Assembly (NCBI RefSeq): GCF_003131205.1 | Contig: NZ_QFFY01000003.1 | Location: forward strand, 62,001 to 126,000 | Length of the DNA: 64,000 bases | Reading direction: 5' to 3' | Source of the DNA: Occallatibacter savannae | GTDB taxonomy: Bacteria; Acidobacteriota; Terriglobia; Terriglobales; Acidobacteriaceae | Shown here: in pieces, positions 1 to 9,143 of the stretch | How the letters are laid out: every line of letters begins with the position of its first letter | How positions within the stretch are numbered: position 1 is the stretch's first letter | Made by a program: the position numbers and the translations under genes | Notes under the pieces: generated by a model | Seen by the model: only the letters and a program-made list of their open reading frames with translations | Told to the model about the DNA's origin: nothing | Database searches by the model: none

Positions 1-1
1 C

Positions 2-616
2 GAATCCAAGATCAACATCACCGACGCGGACATAGCGGCGTACTACAACAGTCACAAAGCTCTGTATAACGTGATCGAACCCAACTACCACCTCGGGTGG
101 ATTGTGGTGACCACCGGCCAGCAGCAGCCCGGCGTGCCCAATGCGCACCCCACAAGCGACGCCGACGCCCGCAAGAAAATACAAACCGTCCGCAATAGCC
201 TCACCACCGGCCAGGACTTCGGCGCGCTCGCGATGAACGCGTCAGAAGATCCAAACACAAACTCCAATGCCGGAGATATGGGCTTCATCGCAGAGTCACA
301 ACTGCAGCAGCGTGACCCCGCCGCGTTCGCAGCCATCACCAAACTGAAACCAGGACAGGTCACAGATGTGCTTCCCGTATACGGCGGAGCCGGTCCCGCT
401 CAACATGCGGTGGGCTATGCGATCTACAAGCTCATCTCGCGCGAACCTGCTGGGCAGCGCGAGTTGAACAATCCCAGCGTGCAGCAAAGCATCCGTCAAG
501 GCCTCCGCGAGAGCCATGCCCAACTCCTCCGCCAGGCATACCTCGAGATGCTGCGCGACGACGCCAAAGTCCGCAACTACTTCGCCGAACAAATCTTGAA
601 ACAAGGCGCCAAATAG
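2..616 (+). CDS. PpiC-type (parvulin) peptidyl-prolyl cis-trans isomerase, C-terminal part
   Basis: The reading frame is open from base 2, so the gene starts upstream of the window; about 204 residues are visible. The segment from DFGALAMNASED to AGDMGFI is the parvulin/SurA signature (phenylalanine, serine-glutamate-aspartate, then glycine-aspartate-hydrophobic-glycine), followed by a LKPGQVTDVLP stretch usual for this fold. A charged helical tail follows (about the last 55 residues), as in SurA/PrsA-like chaperones that fold outer-membrane or secreted proteins. Known of the family: periplasmic prolyl isomerisation. The N-terminal signal and chaperone domain are off-window, so membrane anchoring cannot be judged. 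It ends with TAG and is convergent with the TPR lipoprotein gene. Confidence 0.85.
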   Translation, partial: ESKINITDADIAAYYNSHKALYNVIEPNYHLGWIVVTTGQQQPGVPNAHPTSDADARKKIQTVRNSLTTGQDFGALAMNASEDPNTNSNAGDMGFIAESQLQQRDPAAFAAITKLKPGQVTDVLPVYGGAGPAQHAVGYAIYKLISREPAGQRELNNPSVQQSIRQGLRESHAQLLRQAYLEMLRDDAKVRNYFAEQILKQGAK

Positions 617-887
617 CTTCACCTCGCACAACAAACTCTCATCCCTGGAGAGACGTTTGGGTGCCCCCGAGCCTGCACTGAGCGAAGTCGAAGCGTCCCT
701 TGCACTTCGGGACCGGGGACGTGCGTCTCGACACACTCAGCCTCGAAGGAAGCAGGGACTTTCAGGTCCCCGGATGCACAAATCCGTAACCCACTCGCGG
801 TGCCCCTGGTCCCCCGCACTTCGGGACCAGGGACCTCAATTCGCCTCTTTAAGATCCTTTGAAAATCCAAAACCTACCCCAACGCAA
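617..887. repeat. Intergenic spacer with two copies of a GCACTTCGGGACC-type repeat
   Basis: No credible gene is seen. The spacer holds two imperfect copies of GCACTTCGGGACC(A/G)GGGAC (from about 702 and 816) and a GGTGCCCCC motif. A closely related sequence lies at 10888-10952, so this is a dispersed element rather than a local duplication. Its origin is unknown. Confidence 0.5.
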
Positions 888-915
888 AACGGCCTCCGCT
901 TTCGCGAAGGCCGTT
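888..915 (-). terminator. Rho-independent-like hairpin after the TPR lipoprotein gene
   Basis: AACGGCCT (888-895) and AGGCCGTT (908-915) form a perfect 8-bp stem around a 12-base loop. Read on the minus strand it follows the stop codon of the lipoprotein gene by about 30 bases, and a short T-run (GTTTTG) overlaps its far edge. It may also serve the convergent PPIase gene. Confidence 0.65.
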
Positions 916-947
916 CCTATCTGAAGGTAGAAGGTTATTCCGATCGG

Positions 948-1784
948 CTATTTGAAGTTGCCGCTCGAGTCCATCGTGATGCCGCCGGGGCCCTTGTCCT
1001 TCTTGGCCTCGTTCTCTTTACGCGTTCCCATTGCCTTTGAGCTCCAGTCCTTCGCGGCGGCCACATCGGCCTTCACCGCGTTCGGATCCTGGAAGTCCAC
1101 ATCCGCCTTGCGGCGATACGTCAGGTTAAGGTACGACATCGCATCGTCGTAGTTCGAACGGTTCGCCAGCGCCTGGTTCAGATACTGGAGCCCTTCGGTC
1201 ACGAGCGGCTCGTTCTGATCCTTGATCTGCTGCAGAACCTTCTTCGGCGCCTTGGCATTGCCCTCACCGTCGTCGTTCATGTTGACGGTAGCGAGCGCCT
1301 TCAGCGTATTCTCGTGCGCCAGCGTCCAATCGATCACGCCGACCGTGTACGCCGCCTCCGGATCCTTCGGATCGACCGCGAGAACCTTCTTCTGGTATTC
1401 CTTCGCCTTGTCGAATTGCTTGATGCTGAAATAAATCGCCGCAATCTGCTTCAGGCTGTTTACGTCGTTCGGTTCTTTATTCAGAACCTCCTGGAAAATG
1501 CTGATCGCCTGCTGTGCGTTCTTCAGGTTGTCGGGAGTGGTCAGCCCTGGAACCACGTTCTGTGCCAGCGCCGTCGCCAGATAGCTCTTGGCCATCGGCA
1601 GGCTCGGATCCAGCTCAGTGGCTTTCTGGAAGTGCCCGATCGCCTCTTCGTAGCGGGCGGACTTATACGATTCCACTCCCTTGTTCAACTGATCACGGGC
1701 TTGCAGGCGGTTGCACCCGCCCATGGAAAGCACCATGCCGGCCAACGCAACCGTGAGCGCCGTAATTCGTGCGGGTCCATTCAT
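948..1784 (-). CDS. TPR-repeat lipoprotein
   Basis: 278 residues from the chosen ATG, which follows an AAGGAG motif and places a signal sequence with lipobox SMGGC about 20 residues in; an upstream in-frame start would add 16 residues before the signal. After the lipid-anchored cysteine come at least three tetratricopeptide units (YEEAIGHFQKATELDP; NDVNSLKQIAAIYF; FDKAKEYQKKVLAVDPKDPEAAYTVG in outline), then an alpha-helical region and a charged tail. Likely envelope scaffold exposed to the periplasm. It is the last gene of the minus-strand TonB/ExbB/ExbD block, so it may work with that energy-transducing complex; that is inference from position only. A hairpin terminator follows. Confidence 0.85.
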   Translation of the reverse strand: MNGPARITALTVALAGMVLSMGGCNRLQARDQLNKGVESYKSARYEEAIGHFQKATELDPSLPMAKSYLATALAQNVVPGLTTPDNLKNAQQAISIFQEVLNKEPNDVNSLKQIAAIYFSIKQFDKAKEYQKKVLAVDPKDPEAAYTVGVIDWTLAHENTLKALATVNMNDDGEGNAKAPKKVLQQIKDQNEPLVTEGLQYLNQALANRSNYDDAMSYLNLTYRRKADVDFQDPNAVKADVAAAKDWSSKAMGTRKENEAKKDKGPGGITMDSSGNFK

Positions 1785-1933
1785 GTCCTTATTCTTCTCC
1801 TTCAGATCGTGCGTCGCGATTGCGCACCTCAAAAATCATGCATCTGGATTCGGATGGGAGGAAGCCGAATCCAGGATGGCCAAATTGTACTCCTACAACT
1901 CTCAAGCCCACTGTGTTCTTTGCTCGATTCGAT

Positions 1934-2356
1934 CTATCGTCCAGCTGCAGTCCCAGGCGTCATCAAGCCAATCCGATCGATGCCTGCTGCATGGCCTATA
2001 TCAATGACTTCGGCCATCTGCGTGAAGCTGAGCGTATCATCGCCTTTCAGAAACAAGACCCGTTGGGCACGATTAGCGTAGATAGCAGAAAGTCGCGCTT
2101 GCAAATCCCCCTGCGCGACCGTCTGCTCATTGATGCGAAATTTCACCGCGTTTGCGCCGTCCTTCAAAACCTCCAGAACGACTGCGTCTCCACTCCCTCC
2201 ATTACCCCTTGCCGGGTGTGGAACCGCTGCGGCTTCCCCTCGCGGAATTGCAGGAACGATGACCATGAAGATGATCAGGAGAACCAGCAGCACATCGATC
2301 ATCGGAGTCACATTGATCTCCGAAGTCATGCCTTTGCTTCCAGTCACAGCAGTCAT
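1934..2356 (-). CDS. exbD: ExbD/TolR-family protein (third of three)
   Basis: 140 residues with the family signature EINVTPMIDVLLVLLIIFMV: a short cytoplasmic N-terminus, one membrane helix carrying the proton-path aspartate (D of MIDV), and a periplasmic domain of about 90 residues. It lies 49 bases downstream of a second exbD and shares with it the C-terminal pattern of an ASP/GLY-rich end and the sequence AEVIDI-HAAGIDRIGLMTP. Known role: with ExbB it converts proton-motive force into TonB or Tol movement. Having three paralogues suggests heteromeric or alternative motor complexes. Confidence 0.93.
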   Translation of the reverse strand: MTAVTGSKGMTSEINVTPMIDVLLVLLIIFMVIVPAIPRGEAAAVPHPARGNGGSGDAVVLEVLKDGANAVKFRINEQTVAQGDLQARLSAIYANRAQRVLFLKGDDTLSFTQMAEVIDIGHAAGIDRIGLMTPGTAAGR

Positions 2357-2405
2357 ACGTTTTCCCCTTTCTTCCCGCGGGGGATGATTCTTGAGACTGC
2401 CCCGA

Positions 2406-2846
2406 CTACTGGCCGGCCATGATCTTCGGAGTCATCAGTCCGATGTGATCCACGTTCGCTGCCTTGGCGATGTCGATCACCTCGGCGATGTAGGCGAAGT
2501 TCAGATCGTCGTCGCCTCGCACAAACATGACTCGCTCAGCGCGGTTGGCATAGATCTCCGTCAGCCGCGGCAGCAGATCGCCCTTGTTGAGCTCGGTCTC
2601 GTTGATCTTGTAGGTCGGTGCCGCTCCGGGACGATATCCCACCTGCACCACGATCGTACGATCGTTCTGTGGCGGCTGTTGCTGGGGATTCTTCGGCGGT
2701 TGGGGCACCAGTGCGTCCAGCCCCTTGGGCGTTACCGGCACGATAACCATGAAGATGATCAACAGAACTAGAAGAATGTCGATCATCGGAGTGACGTTGA
2801 TGTCACCCATCGCGCCTGCACCGCCGCCACCAGATGTCATTGCCAT
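2406..2846 (-). CDS. exbD: ExbD/TolR-family protein (second of three)
   Basis: 146 residues. After a short glycine/alanine-rich N-terminus comes DINVTPMIDILLVLLIIFMV with the conserved aspartate in the single membrane helix; the periplasmic part ends AEVIDIAKAANVDHIGLMTP, closely resembling the downstream paralogue. A proline/glutamine-rich linker (around residues 48-62) joins helix and domain. Located between the other two exbD genes, 49-55 bases from each, so very probably co-transcribed with exbB and tonB. Confidence 0.93.
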   Translation of the reverse strand: MAMTSGGGGAGAMGDINVTPMIDILLVLLIIFMVIVPVTPKGLDALVPQPPKNPQQQPPQNDRTIVVQVGYRPGAAPTYKINETELNKGDLLPRLTEIYANRAERVMFVRGDDDLNFAYIAEVIDIAKAANVDHIGLMTPKIMAGQ

Positions 2847-2900
2847 GGCTTCAAACTCCTCGATTGATGCAATCGGTTATGAACGTTCCAAAAACTGCGC

Positions 2901-3344
<444 letters not shown>

Positions 3345-3494
3345 ATTCGGCTCCGTGCCTGTGAATTCGTTTACCGGAGACTTCCGGCCTGGTCCAGAAC
3401 TTGGTCCCGAACTAACCTGGTCCGGCGGGAAATTCCGGGCAGGAGAGCTTTCCGCGCTCCTGCCCTTCAAGTTCTCGCTCGACAGGTGCCCTCG

Positions 3495-4238
3495 TTACCG
3501 TCTGCTCTGCTTGATGAAGTAGTCGATGAGTTCGCTCGACGAGTTATCCATCTCGACGTCGAAAGCCTCAACGCGGCCGGTGAAGTAGTTGAACGCCATA
3601 ACGGCCGGGATGGCCACGAGCAGACCGAATGCCGTCGTCACCAGAGCTTCAGAGATACCGCCCGCGACCGCGCCGATACCGGAGGTCTTCTGCGTTGCGA
3701 TCTGCTGGAAGGCGTTGAGAATTCCAACGACCGTTCCGAACAGTCCGACGAACGGCGCCGTCGATCCGATGGTCGCGAGAACCGAGAGGCCTCTCTTCAG
3801 CTTCGCGTGAACGATCGCTTCGGCGCGCTCCAGGGCGCGGCCCGAGCTCTCGATGGTCGCTTCGTTGGCCGAGCCACCCGACGCGCGGAACTCCTGCAGA
3901 CCAGCCGTCACAACTTCGGCAAGGTGCGACTTCTTGTTGCGATCGGCGATCTTGATCGCCTCTTCCAGCTTGCTGTCCTTCAGCGCGCCGGCAACTTTCG
4001 GTGCAAACTCACGCGACTGCTTGCGGGCCGCTGAGAAGTACAGGTAACGGTCGATCATCACAGCCAGTGACCAGATCGACTCAATGAACAGGATGATGGC
4101 CACTGCGCGTGCCAGCCATCCCATGTGCTGCCACAACCCCAGCGGGCTGAAGCTGACTGTCTGCTCTCCTTCTTGAAAGAAGAGGGCCAGGCTGTTGACC
4201 GAATGCGATGCGAAATGTGCGAGCTGAGCGAGAATCAC
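3495..4238 (-). CDS. exbB: MotA/TolQ/ExbB proton channel family protein
   Basis: 247 residues from a GTG preceded by TAGGAGGA with 10-base spacing; an upstream ATG adding 40 residues is less likely. Three membrane segments are visible: one near the N-terminus (AVAIILFIESIWSLAVMI), and two near the C-terminus (ATIGSTAPFVGLFGTVVGIL and ALVTTAFGLLVAIPAVMAF), with the diagnostic GSTAPFVGLFGTV sequence and a large cytoplasmic loop between. It acts in the inner membrane as the stator of the TonB motor. The gene sits between tonB and three exbD genes on the same strand. Confidence 0.95.
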   Translation of the reverse strand: MILAQLAHFASHSVNSLALFFQEGEQTVSFSPLGLWQHMGWLARAVAIILFIESIWSLAVMIDRYLYFSAARKQSREFAPKVAGALKDSKLEEAIKIADRNKKSHLAEVVTAGLQEFRASGGSANEATIESSGRALERAEAIVHAKLKRGLSVLATIGSTAPFVGLFGTVVGILNAFQQIATQKTSGIGAVAGGISEALVTTAFGLLVAIPAVMAFNYFTGRVEAFDVEMDNSSSELIDYFIKQSRR

Positions 4239-4500
4239 TTGAATCGTTCCTCCTAAGGAGTTTGTGATCTGATGTATCCGTTTCAACGGATTGAGGCCGC
4301 AGAATCGTGAAGAGTCAAACCCGATACAGCTTCTCTCCTCCCGTTCGCGCTCCGACACATACTGGAGCCGTCCAGCAGGAGAATTCGGTTCGGATTTGGT
4401 GGTCCCCTGATTCTGCGATTAGGAATGCGGCTCTTGCGGGATTCGCATTCAGGTCAAAAACAAGGCTCTCTTCCAACACGGAAAAGAGCCCAGGACTTTG

Positions 4501-5223
4501 TCATCCGCCCAGCGTGAAGATCACGTTTACAGTGGTCTCCACCTCAACGGGCTCGTTGTTAAGCAGGTAGGGCCGATACCGCCAGGACCTCACCGCATCC
4601 AGCGCCGCTTGCTGCAGCATAGCTGGACCGCTGATCACTTTGAGATTTTCAATGGTGCCAGACTTCGAGATGGTGGCCTGGATCACCACGGTGCCCGAAA
4701 CGCGAGCGGCCTTGGCGATAGGTGGATAGGTCGGCGTCGTCTTCTGGATCAACATACCGGTGGCAACACCGGCAGAGATGTTTACCTTCTTCGGAGGAGC
4801 CGCCTGCACCTTCGGCGCGGAACCCGAACCGAACACGCTGCCCATCACACCGCTCGAGCTGCCGCCCAGGCCTTCTGCGCCTGCTACGCCAAACGAGCTT
4901 GGAGGCGCTTCCTTCTCCGCGACCATCTTGATGTCTTTCGGAATCTTGGTCGGAGCTGTCAGCTGGTTGTTCATCATCTCTGACTGAACGTGCACCACGT
5001 GCACAACTTCAGCCGGAGGCGGTGGCGGAGGTGGCGGCGGCGGAGGTGGGGGAGCGACGAGCAGTGTCTGCATCATCGCCTTCGGCAACGCCTCTGGGTA
5101 AATGAGCGGGTAAAGGATCATCGCCATGAGAATCGCGCCATTGATGATGAAAGTAAGCATCATCCAACGCCCACTCTTGCTCTTGATCTTTCCGCCGGAT
5201 TCAAATGTGGAGTCTTCAAACAT
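4501..5223 (-). CDS. tonB: TonB-family energy transducer
   Basis: 240 residues. A cytoplasmic N-terminus of about 20 residues precedes one membrane helix (MMLTFIINGAILMAMILY), a run of about 14 prolines, a flexible periplasmic linker with glycine/serine segments, and a C-terminal TonB domain of about 90 residues with TPTYPPIAKAARVSGTVV and the conserved SWRYRPYLLNNEPVEV. It couples ExbB/ExbD movement to outer-membrane TonB-dependent receptors. It is first in the tonB-exbB-exbD(3)-TPR series, 260 bases upstream of exbB. Confidence 0.95.
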   Translation of the reverse strand: MFEDSTFESGGKIKSKSGRWMMLTFIINGAILMAMILYPLIYPEALPKAMMQTLLVAPPPPPPPPPPPPPAEVVHVVHVQSEMMNNQLTAPTKIPKDIKMVAEKEAPPSSFGVAGAEGLGGSSSGVMGSVFGSGSAPKVQAAPPKKVNISAGVATGMLIQKTTPTYPPIAKAARVSGTVVIQATISKSGTIENLKVISGPAMLQQAALDAVRSWRYRPYLLNNEPVEVETTVNVIFTLGG

Positions 5224-5402
5224 AGCCAGCCTCGAATCGGGGTATCGTTACCTCTATTTAGACACCGCGGGAAGTTCAAATGTTCCCGCGTCGTCCAACG
5301 CTCCTGAGAAAGCGTGCTCCACCTATATCAGAACTACCCTGCACCTGCAAAGGTTGCTGCAAAAACAATGCTTTGTCCAAAACTTCCGGCCCGAAACTGC
5401 GC

Positions 5403-6398
5403 TTAAACTTTGGCCCGCTTTGCCGCCGGAAGCGCCGCTGCTTTGCTGCTTCCCGCTCTCCACTCCTGATAAGCCACCAGCATCGGCGCCGCAATCGCAA
5501 TCGACGAGTACGTTCCAATCAGAATGCCCACCACCAGCGCGAACGAGAATCCCCTCAACACCGGCCCGCCGTACACGAACAGCGACAACACCGTCAAAAA
5601 CGTCAGACCCGAGGTCAGCACCGTCCGGCTTAGCGTCTGGTTGATGCTCCTGTTCACCACATCCGGCAGTGATTCCCGCCTGCTCAACCGAAGGTTCTCG
5701 CGGATACGATCGAAGACCACGATCGTGTCGTTCATCGAGTAGCCCACCAGCGTCAGCACCGCCGCGATCACCGTCAGGTTGATCTCCATGCCTTTGATGC
5801 CGAATGAGTCCAGCAGGGCAAAGGCTCCGATCGTAATCAGCGTGTCATGGAAGCAAGCGATCACGGCAGCCACACCGTAAATCAGCTGAAACCGGAACCA
5901 CAAGTAGACAAGCATGCCAAGCAGCGACCAGAGCGTAGCCATCAGAGCCTGCTTCTCTAGCTGCTTACCCACCGTCGGCCCCACCACCTGCACATTCCTG
6001 ATCTCAAAAGCCCCGGCGCCGAACTTGTTCGTCAGCGCGCTCTTGATCTGCTCGCGTCCCGTGTCCAGCGTCGACTCCTGATGTTGCTCAGGAAGGCTGA
6101 TCAGCACCTCGTTGTGGCTCGGGATGTCATAGTTCACGATGCTCACATCCTGAATCCCGCTCGCCGATGTAGCCTGCCGGATCTGCTCAATATCGGGCCT
6201 CTGCTTGAACTGAACCTCGATCTGAGTTCCGCCACGGAAATCCACGCCCAGCGGTACCGGGCTCCTGCGCCCGCCCTCTGGATGAGCCCAATGCGCCGCC
6301 ATCGAAATGATGCCTGCAACACTGAAAATCAGTGAAAATGCCAGGAAATACCACTTTTTCCCCAGCCAGTCGATATCTACCTGATGAAAGAATTCCAC
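5403..6398 (-). CDS. secF: Protein translocase subunit SecF
   Basis: 331 residues. The VDFRGGTQIEV motif after the first membrane helix is the SecF periplasmic signature, and the C-terminal half carries the GYSMNDTIVVFDRIREN motif in the conserved five-helix block. SecF pairs with SecD to pull proteins across the inner membrane using proton-motive force. The gene follows secD with a 155-base repeat-filled spacer. It ends in a short lysine/alanine-rich tail. Confidence 0.97.
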   Translation of the reverse strand: MEFFHQVDIDWLGKKWYFLAFSLIFSVAGIISMAAHWAHPEGGRRSPVPLGVDFRGGTQIEVQFKQRPDIEQIRQATSASGIQDVSIVNYDIPSHNEVLISLPEQHQESTLDTGREQIKSALTNKFGAGAFEIRNVQVVGPTVGKQLEKQALMATLWSLLGMLVYLWFRFQLIYGVAAVIACFHDTLITIGAFALLDSFGIKGMEINLTVIAAVLTLVGYSMNDTIVVFDRIRENLRLSRRESLPDVVNRSINQTLSRTVLTSGLTFLTVLSLFVYGGPVLRGFSFALVVGILIGTYSSIAIAAPMLVAYQEWRAGSSKAAALPAAKRAKV

Positions 6399-6432
6399 GT
6401 TGCTTCTCTGCCTTCCTTCAATTCCCTACGTC

Positions 6433-6552
6433 CTGGTCTTGACGTCCCGAATACCTGGTCGTAGTCCCTGATCCCCACGTCCCTAGTCCCTGGTCGTTGT
6501 CCCTAGTCCCTACGTCCCTAGTCCCTGCTTTTCGGTCCCTAGTCCCTGCTTC
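6433..6552. repeat. Irregular GTCCCTAGTCCCTG tract between secD and secF
   Basis: Over about 120 bases the heptamer-like unit GTCCCTA or GTCCCTG recurs roughly ten times with variable spacing, ending at the secD stop codon. Comparable GGGAC-rich tracts (the same motif on the other strand) occur at 25104-25160 and 59208-59262. Nothing coding is seen here. Confidence 0.7.
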
Positions 6553-8181
6553 TCAAATCGAAACCGCTTCGCCCGCCTTCAGGTTGTTCACGTGCGTATC
6601 AAAGATCACGCGCGACACGTAAACCGCCGTAAACAGGTTCGCCGCAAGACCAAACGTCAGCGTCACCGCAAATCCCTTCACCGGGCCGCTGCCAAACAGG
6701 AACAGAATCGCTGCCGAAACGATCGTCGTCACGTGCGTATCCAGAATCGTTGTCCACGCATGCGCAAATCCCTGGTCCACAGCCGCCGACGGAGCCTTAC
6801 CCGCCCGCATCTCCTCGCGAATGCGCTCGAAGATCAGCACGTTCGAGTCCACGCCCATACCGATCGTCAGGATCACTCCGGCAATGCCCGGCAGCGTCAA
6901 CGTCGCCCCCGAGAACCCCATAAATCCGAGGAGGATCACCAGGTTCAGGAACAGCGCCAGATCCGCATTGATGCCTGACCCCTTGTAGTACACCAGCATG
7001 AACACCATCACCAGCAGCACGCCTACAACCGCCGCCGTAATGCCGTTCCTGATCGAATCCGCACCCAGCGACGGACCTACCGTACGGTCTTCGAGATAGT
7101 TGATCGAAGCCGGCAGCGCGCCCGTGCGCAGCATCTTCGACAGGATCGTCACTTCATCCTGCGAGAAGCTGCCTCGGATCTCGCCCGAGTCGCGAATCGC
7201 GCTCTCAATGTTCGCCACTTCCTTCACGCGCCCGCCCAGCACCACAGCCATGCTGTGCCCCACGTTCGCGCTCGTGTACTCCCAGAACTTGTCGCCGGCT
7301 TCGTTCGTCAGCGTGAAGTGCACAGTCCGCTGCCCCGTGTTCTGATCCGTTCCCGGATCGGCCGAACGGAAGTCGGTACCCGCGACAATCGCCACCCTCT
7401 TCAGGATGTACACGCTGTCCGCGTCCGACCCGTTGCCCATCGATGCCGACCCGTGCACCAGTTCCTGATCAGGGGGCAGGCTTCCGCTCACGCTTGCCAG
7501 CGCAGCCTGTTCGTCCGGATAAGGCCCGCCTTCAACCGCGTGAATCTCGAGCCGGGCCGTCGACGTGATGATCGTCCGCACGCGGTCGATGTCCGAAATG
7601 CCCGGCAGCTCCACCAGGATCTGGTTGTCGCCGAGGCCATACTGCTGAATCACCGGCTCCGCCACGCCCAGCGTATCCACGCGATCGCGAATCACTTCAA
7701 TCGTGTTCTGCACCGTCCGGTCGTCGAGAGCCTTCTCGATGTTCGGCTTCATCGTCACCGTGAACGCGCCATCCGCGCCCCCGCCGGCAACGTCGTACTC
7801 GTTCGAGTACTTGCTGTCCAGCACTTCACGAGCTGCGCCCGACTGCGTCGGATTCACGCCTTCGATCCGAATCAGCTCCGGCTTGGTCGGATCAGGCTTC
7901 AACACCTGCGAGAACGACACCTTCGCCGCCTTCAGATCCTGCTCGATCCGGGCCAGCGTGTTATCCGTCTCCGTGTTCACCGCCTCTTTCACCTGCACCT
8001 GCAGAATCAGGTGCACGCCGCCCTGCAGATCGAGCCCCAGGTGGATGTGCCGCGTAAGCTTCTTCAGCAGCGGATCGCTGCCGCCCAGGTTCGGCGCGTC
8101 AAATCCAAAAAAGGCGCCGTACAGAAATACGATCAGCACCCCGAAGATGATGACAACTTTTTGCTTCAGATTCTTCTTCAT
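6553..8181 (-). CDS. secD: Protein translocase subunit SecD
   Basis: 542 residues. The N-terminal helix is followed by LGLDLQGGVHLILQV, the SecD P1 signature; P1 spans about residues 50-330 and the conserved DRTVGPSLGADSI segment precedes the C-terminal membrane block. GMGVDSNVLIFERIREE is the family motif in the helix bundle. It works with SecF and YajC in the holotranslocon at the inner membrane. Transcription order is yajC, secD, secF, with 170 bases before secD containing a dispersed repeat. Confidence 0.97.
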   Translation of the reverse strand: MKKNLKQKVVIIFGVLIVFLYGAFFGFDAPNLGGSDPLLKKLTRHIHLGLDLQGGVHLILQVQVKEAVNTETDNTLARIEQDLKAAKVSFSQVLKPDPTKPELIRIEGVNPTQSGAAREVLDSKYSNEYDVAGGGADGAFTVTMKPNIEKALDDRTVQNTIEVIRDRVDTLGVAEPVIQQYGLGDNQILVELPGISDIDRVRTIITSTARLEIHAVEGGPYPDEQAALASVSGSLPPDQELVHGSASMGNGSDADSVYILKRVAIVAGTDFRSADPGTDQNTGQRTVHFTLTNEAGDKFWEYTSANVGHSMAVVLGGRVKEVANIESAIRDSGEIRGSFSQDEVTILSKMLRTGALPASINYLEDRTVGPSLGADSIRNGITAAVVGVLLVMVFMLVYYKGSGINADLALFLNLVILLGFMGFSGATLTLPGIAGVILTIGMGVDSNVLIFERIREEMRAGKAPSAAVDQGFAHAWTTILDTHVTTIVSAAILFLFGSGPVKGFAVTLTFGLAANLFTAVYVSRVIFDTHVNNLKAGEAVSI

Positions 8182-8283
8182 TAGTCCAATTCCCTACTTC
8201 CAGAACTTCCGAACTCGCTTTTCACGTCTACCTTGGCTGGTTGGGAACTCTCGATGTGCTAAACCCACTTACATTTTGCAGGA

Positions 8284-8350
8284 AGCGTCAGGGCACGACT
8301 TCAGTCGTGCCGAAAACCCCTGCCAAGAATCCTCGGGCTTTAGCCCCTGC
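8284..8350. repeat. Dispersed hairpin repeat between yajC and secD
   Basis: GGCACGACT (8292-8300) and AGTCGTGCC (8303-8311) make a perfect 9-bp stem with a 2-base loop, followed by a GGGCTTTAGCCCC mini-hairpin. This pair of short palindromes resembles intergenic repeats common in acidobacterial genomes (from general knowledge, not checked). Confidence 0.55.
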
Positions 8351-8351
8351 C

Positions 8352-8666
8352 TCACGCCCCCGGCGCATCCTGCGTCGTCACCGAAGCGATCGCGCTCTTC
8401 GCCACCTCGAGCTTCAGCCCGTCCGGCGCCACGCGAATAATGATCGCATCGTCCTTGATCGAAAGAATCACCCCGCGAATCCCCCCGGCGGTCGTCACCC
8501 TGTCGCCCGTCTTGATCCCGCCCAGCATCTCCTGCCACTGCTTCTGCCGCTTCTGCTGCGGCCGGATCATAACGAAATACATCACAGGAACCAGCAACAA
8601 GAGCGGAAGCATCCCAATCAAGCCTCCGCCCCCAGCGGGCGCTGCCGCCAATACTGCCAAACTCAT
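8352..8666 (-). CDS. yajC: Preprotein translocase subunit YajC
   Basis: 104 residues from ATG (a GTG two codons earlier is possible; AAGGA lies upstream of both). One membrane helix (LLLLVPVMYFVMI) is followed by the diagnostic RPQQKRQKQWQEML and GDRVTTAGGIRG motifs of the YajC cytoplasmic beta-domain. It associates with SecDF. First gene of the yajC-secD-secF set. Confidence 0.95.
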   Translation of the reverse strand: MSLAVLAAAPAGGGGLIGMLPLLLLVPVMYFVMIRPQQKRQKQWQEMLGGIKTGDRVTTAGGIRGVILSIKDDAIIIRVAPDGLKLEVAKSAIASVTTQDAPGA

Positions 8667-8672
8667 CGTCAC

Positions 8673-9143
8673 TCTCGTCCTTTACTCGCGGCTTGTCATT
8701 CACTCAGGCCGCAGGCAGCCCCGCCCATAAGGCGGCTGCCAGATATTGAATTTGTCTCCGGGAATCGCCCTGGCCTCCCATCGCTTCCGGCTCAGGCTAT
8801 GGAGCCAAAATTCACCGCATCGACCGGCAGAACCAATCTAATCCTCTGCCCGGGCCGGCACCAGCAATTCAGCTCGCTTTTTTGCGTCCTGTTCGACAAG
8901 GTCCGCTCTCCGAAATCCGGCGGAATCTGCGCATTCCAATCCTGCGCACACCCCACCCCACCTCAAAGAGAAGGCCTACTTGAGATAAGAAATGCGCAGC
9001 CACGGCACTGTCAAGAATTGGGATCTCAGATCCGCCGGTCGCCCCATCCTAAGCCGCGTGGTTTGCGGCTCCGGGTTTGAGTCAAATGTTCCCGAACTGC
9101 TTCTCTTCTCCACGTATAATTCGACCTTCCCCGGAGAACACCG
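8673..9143. other. Divergent intergenic region upstream of yajC and the beta-lactamase-fold hydrolase
   Basis: No gene is seen. It should hold promoters for both directions. A segment near 9040-9075 (CCCATCCTAAGCCGCG then GGTTTGCGG) resembles half of a dispersed repeat. Confidence 0.5.
9115..9120 (+). promoter_or_regulatory. Possible -10 box (TATAAT) for the downstream hydrolase
   Basis: A perfect TATAAT lies 24 bases before the ATG at 9144. No convincing -35 element is found at 17 bases upstream, so this is only suggestive. GGAG about 8 bases before the start serves as ribosome binding site. Confidence 0.35.
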
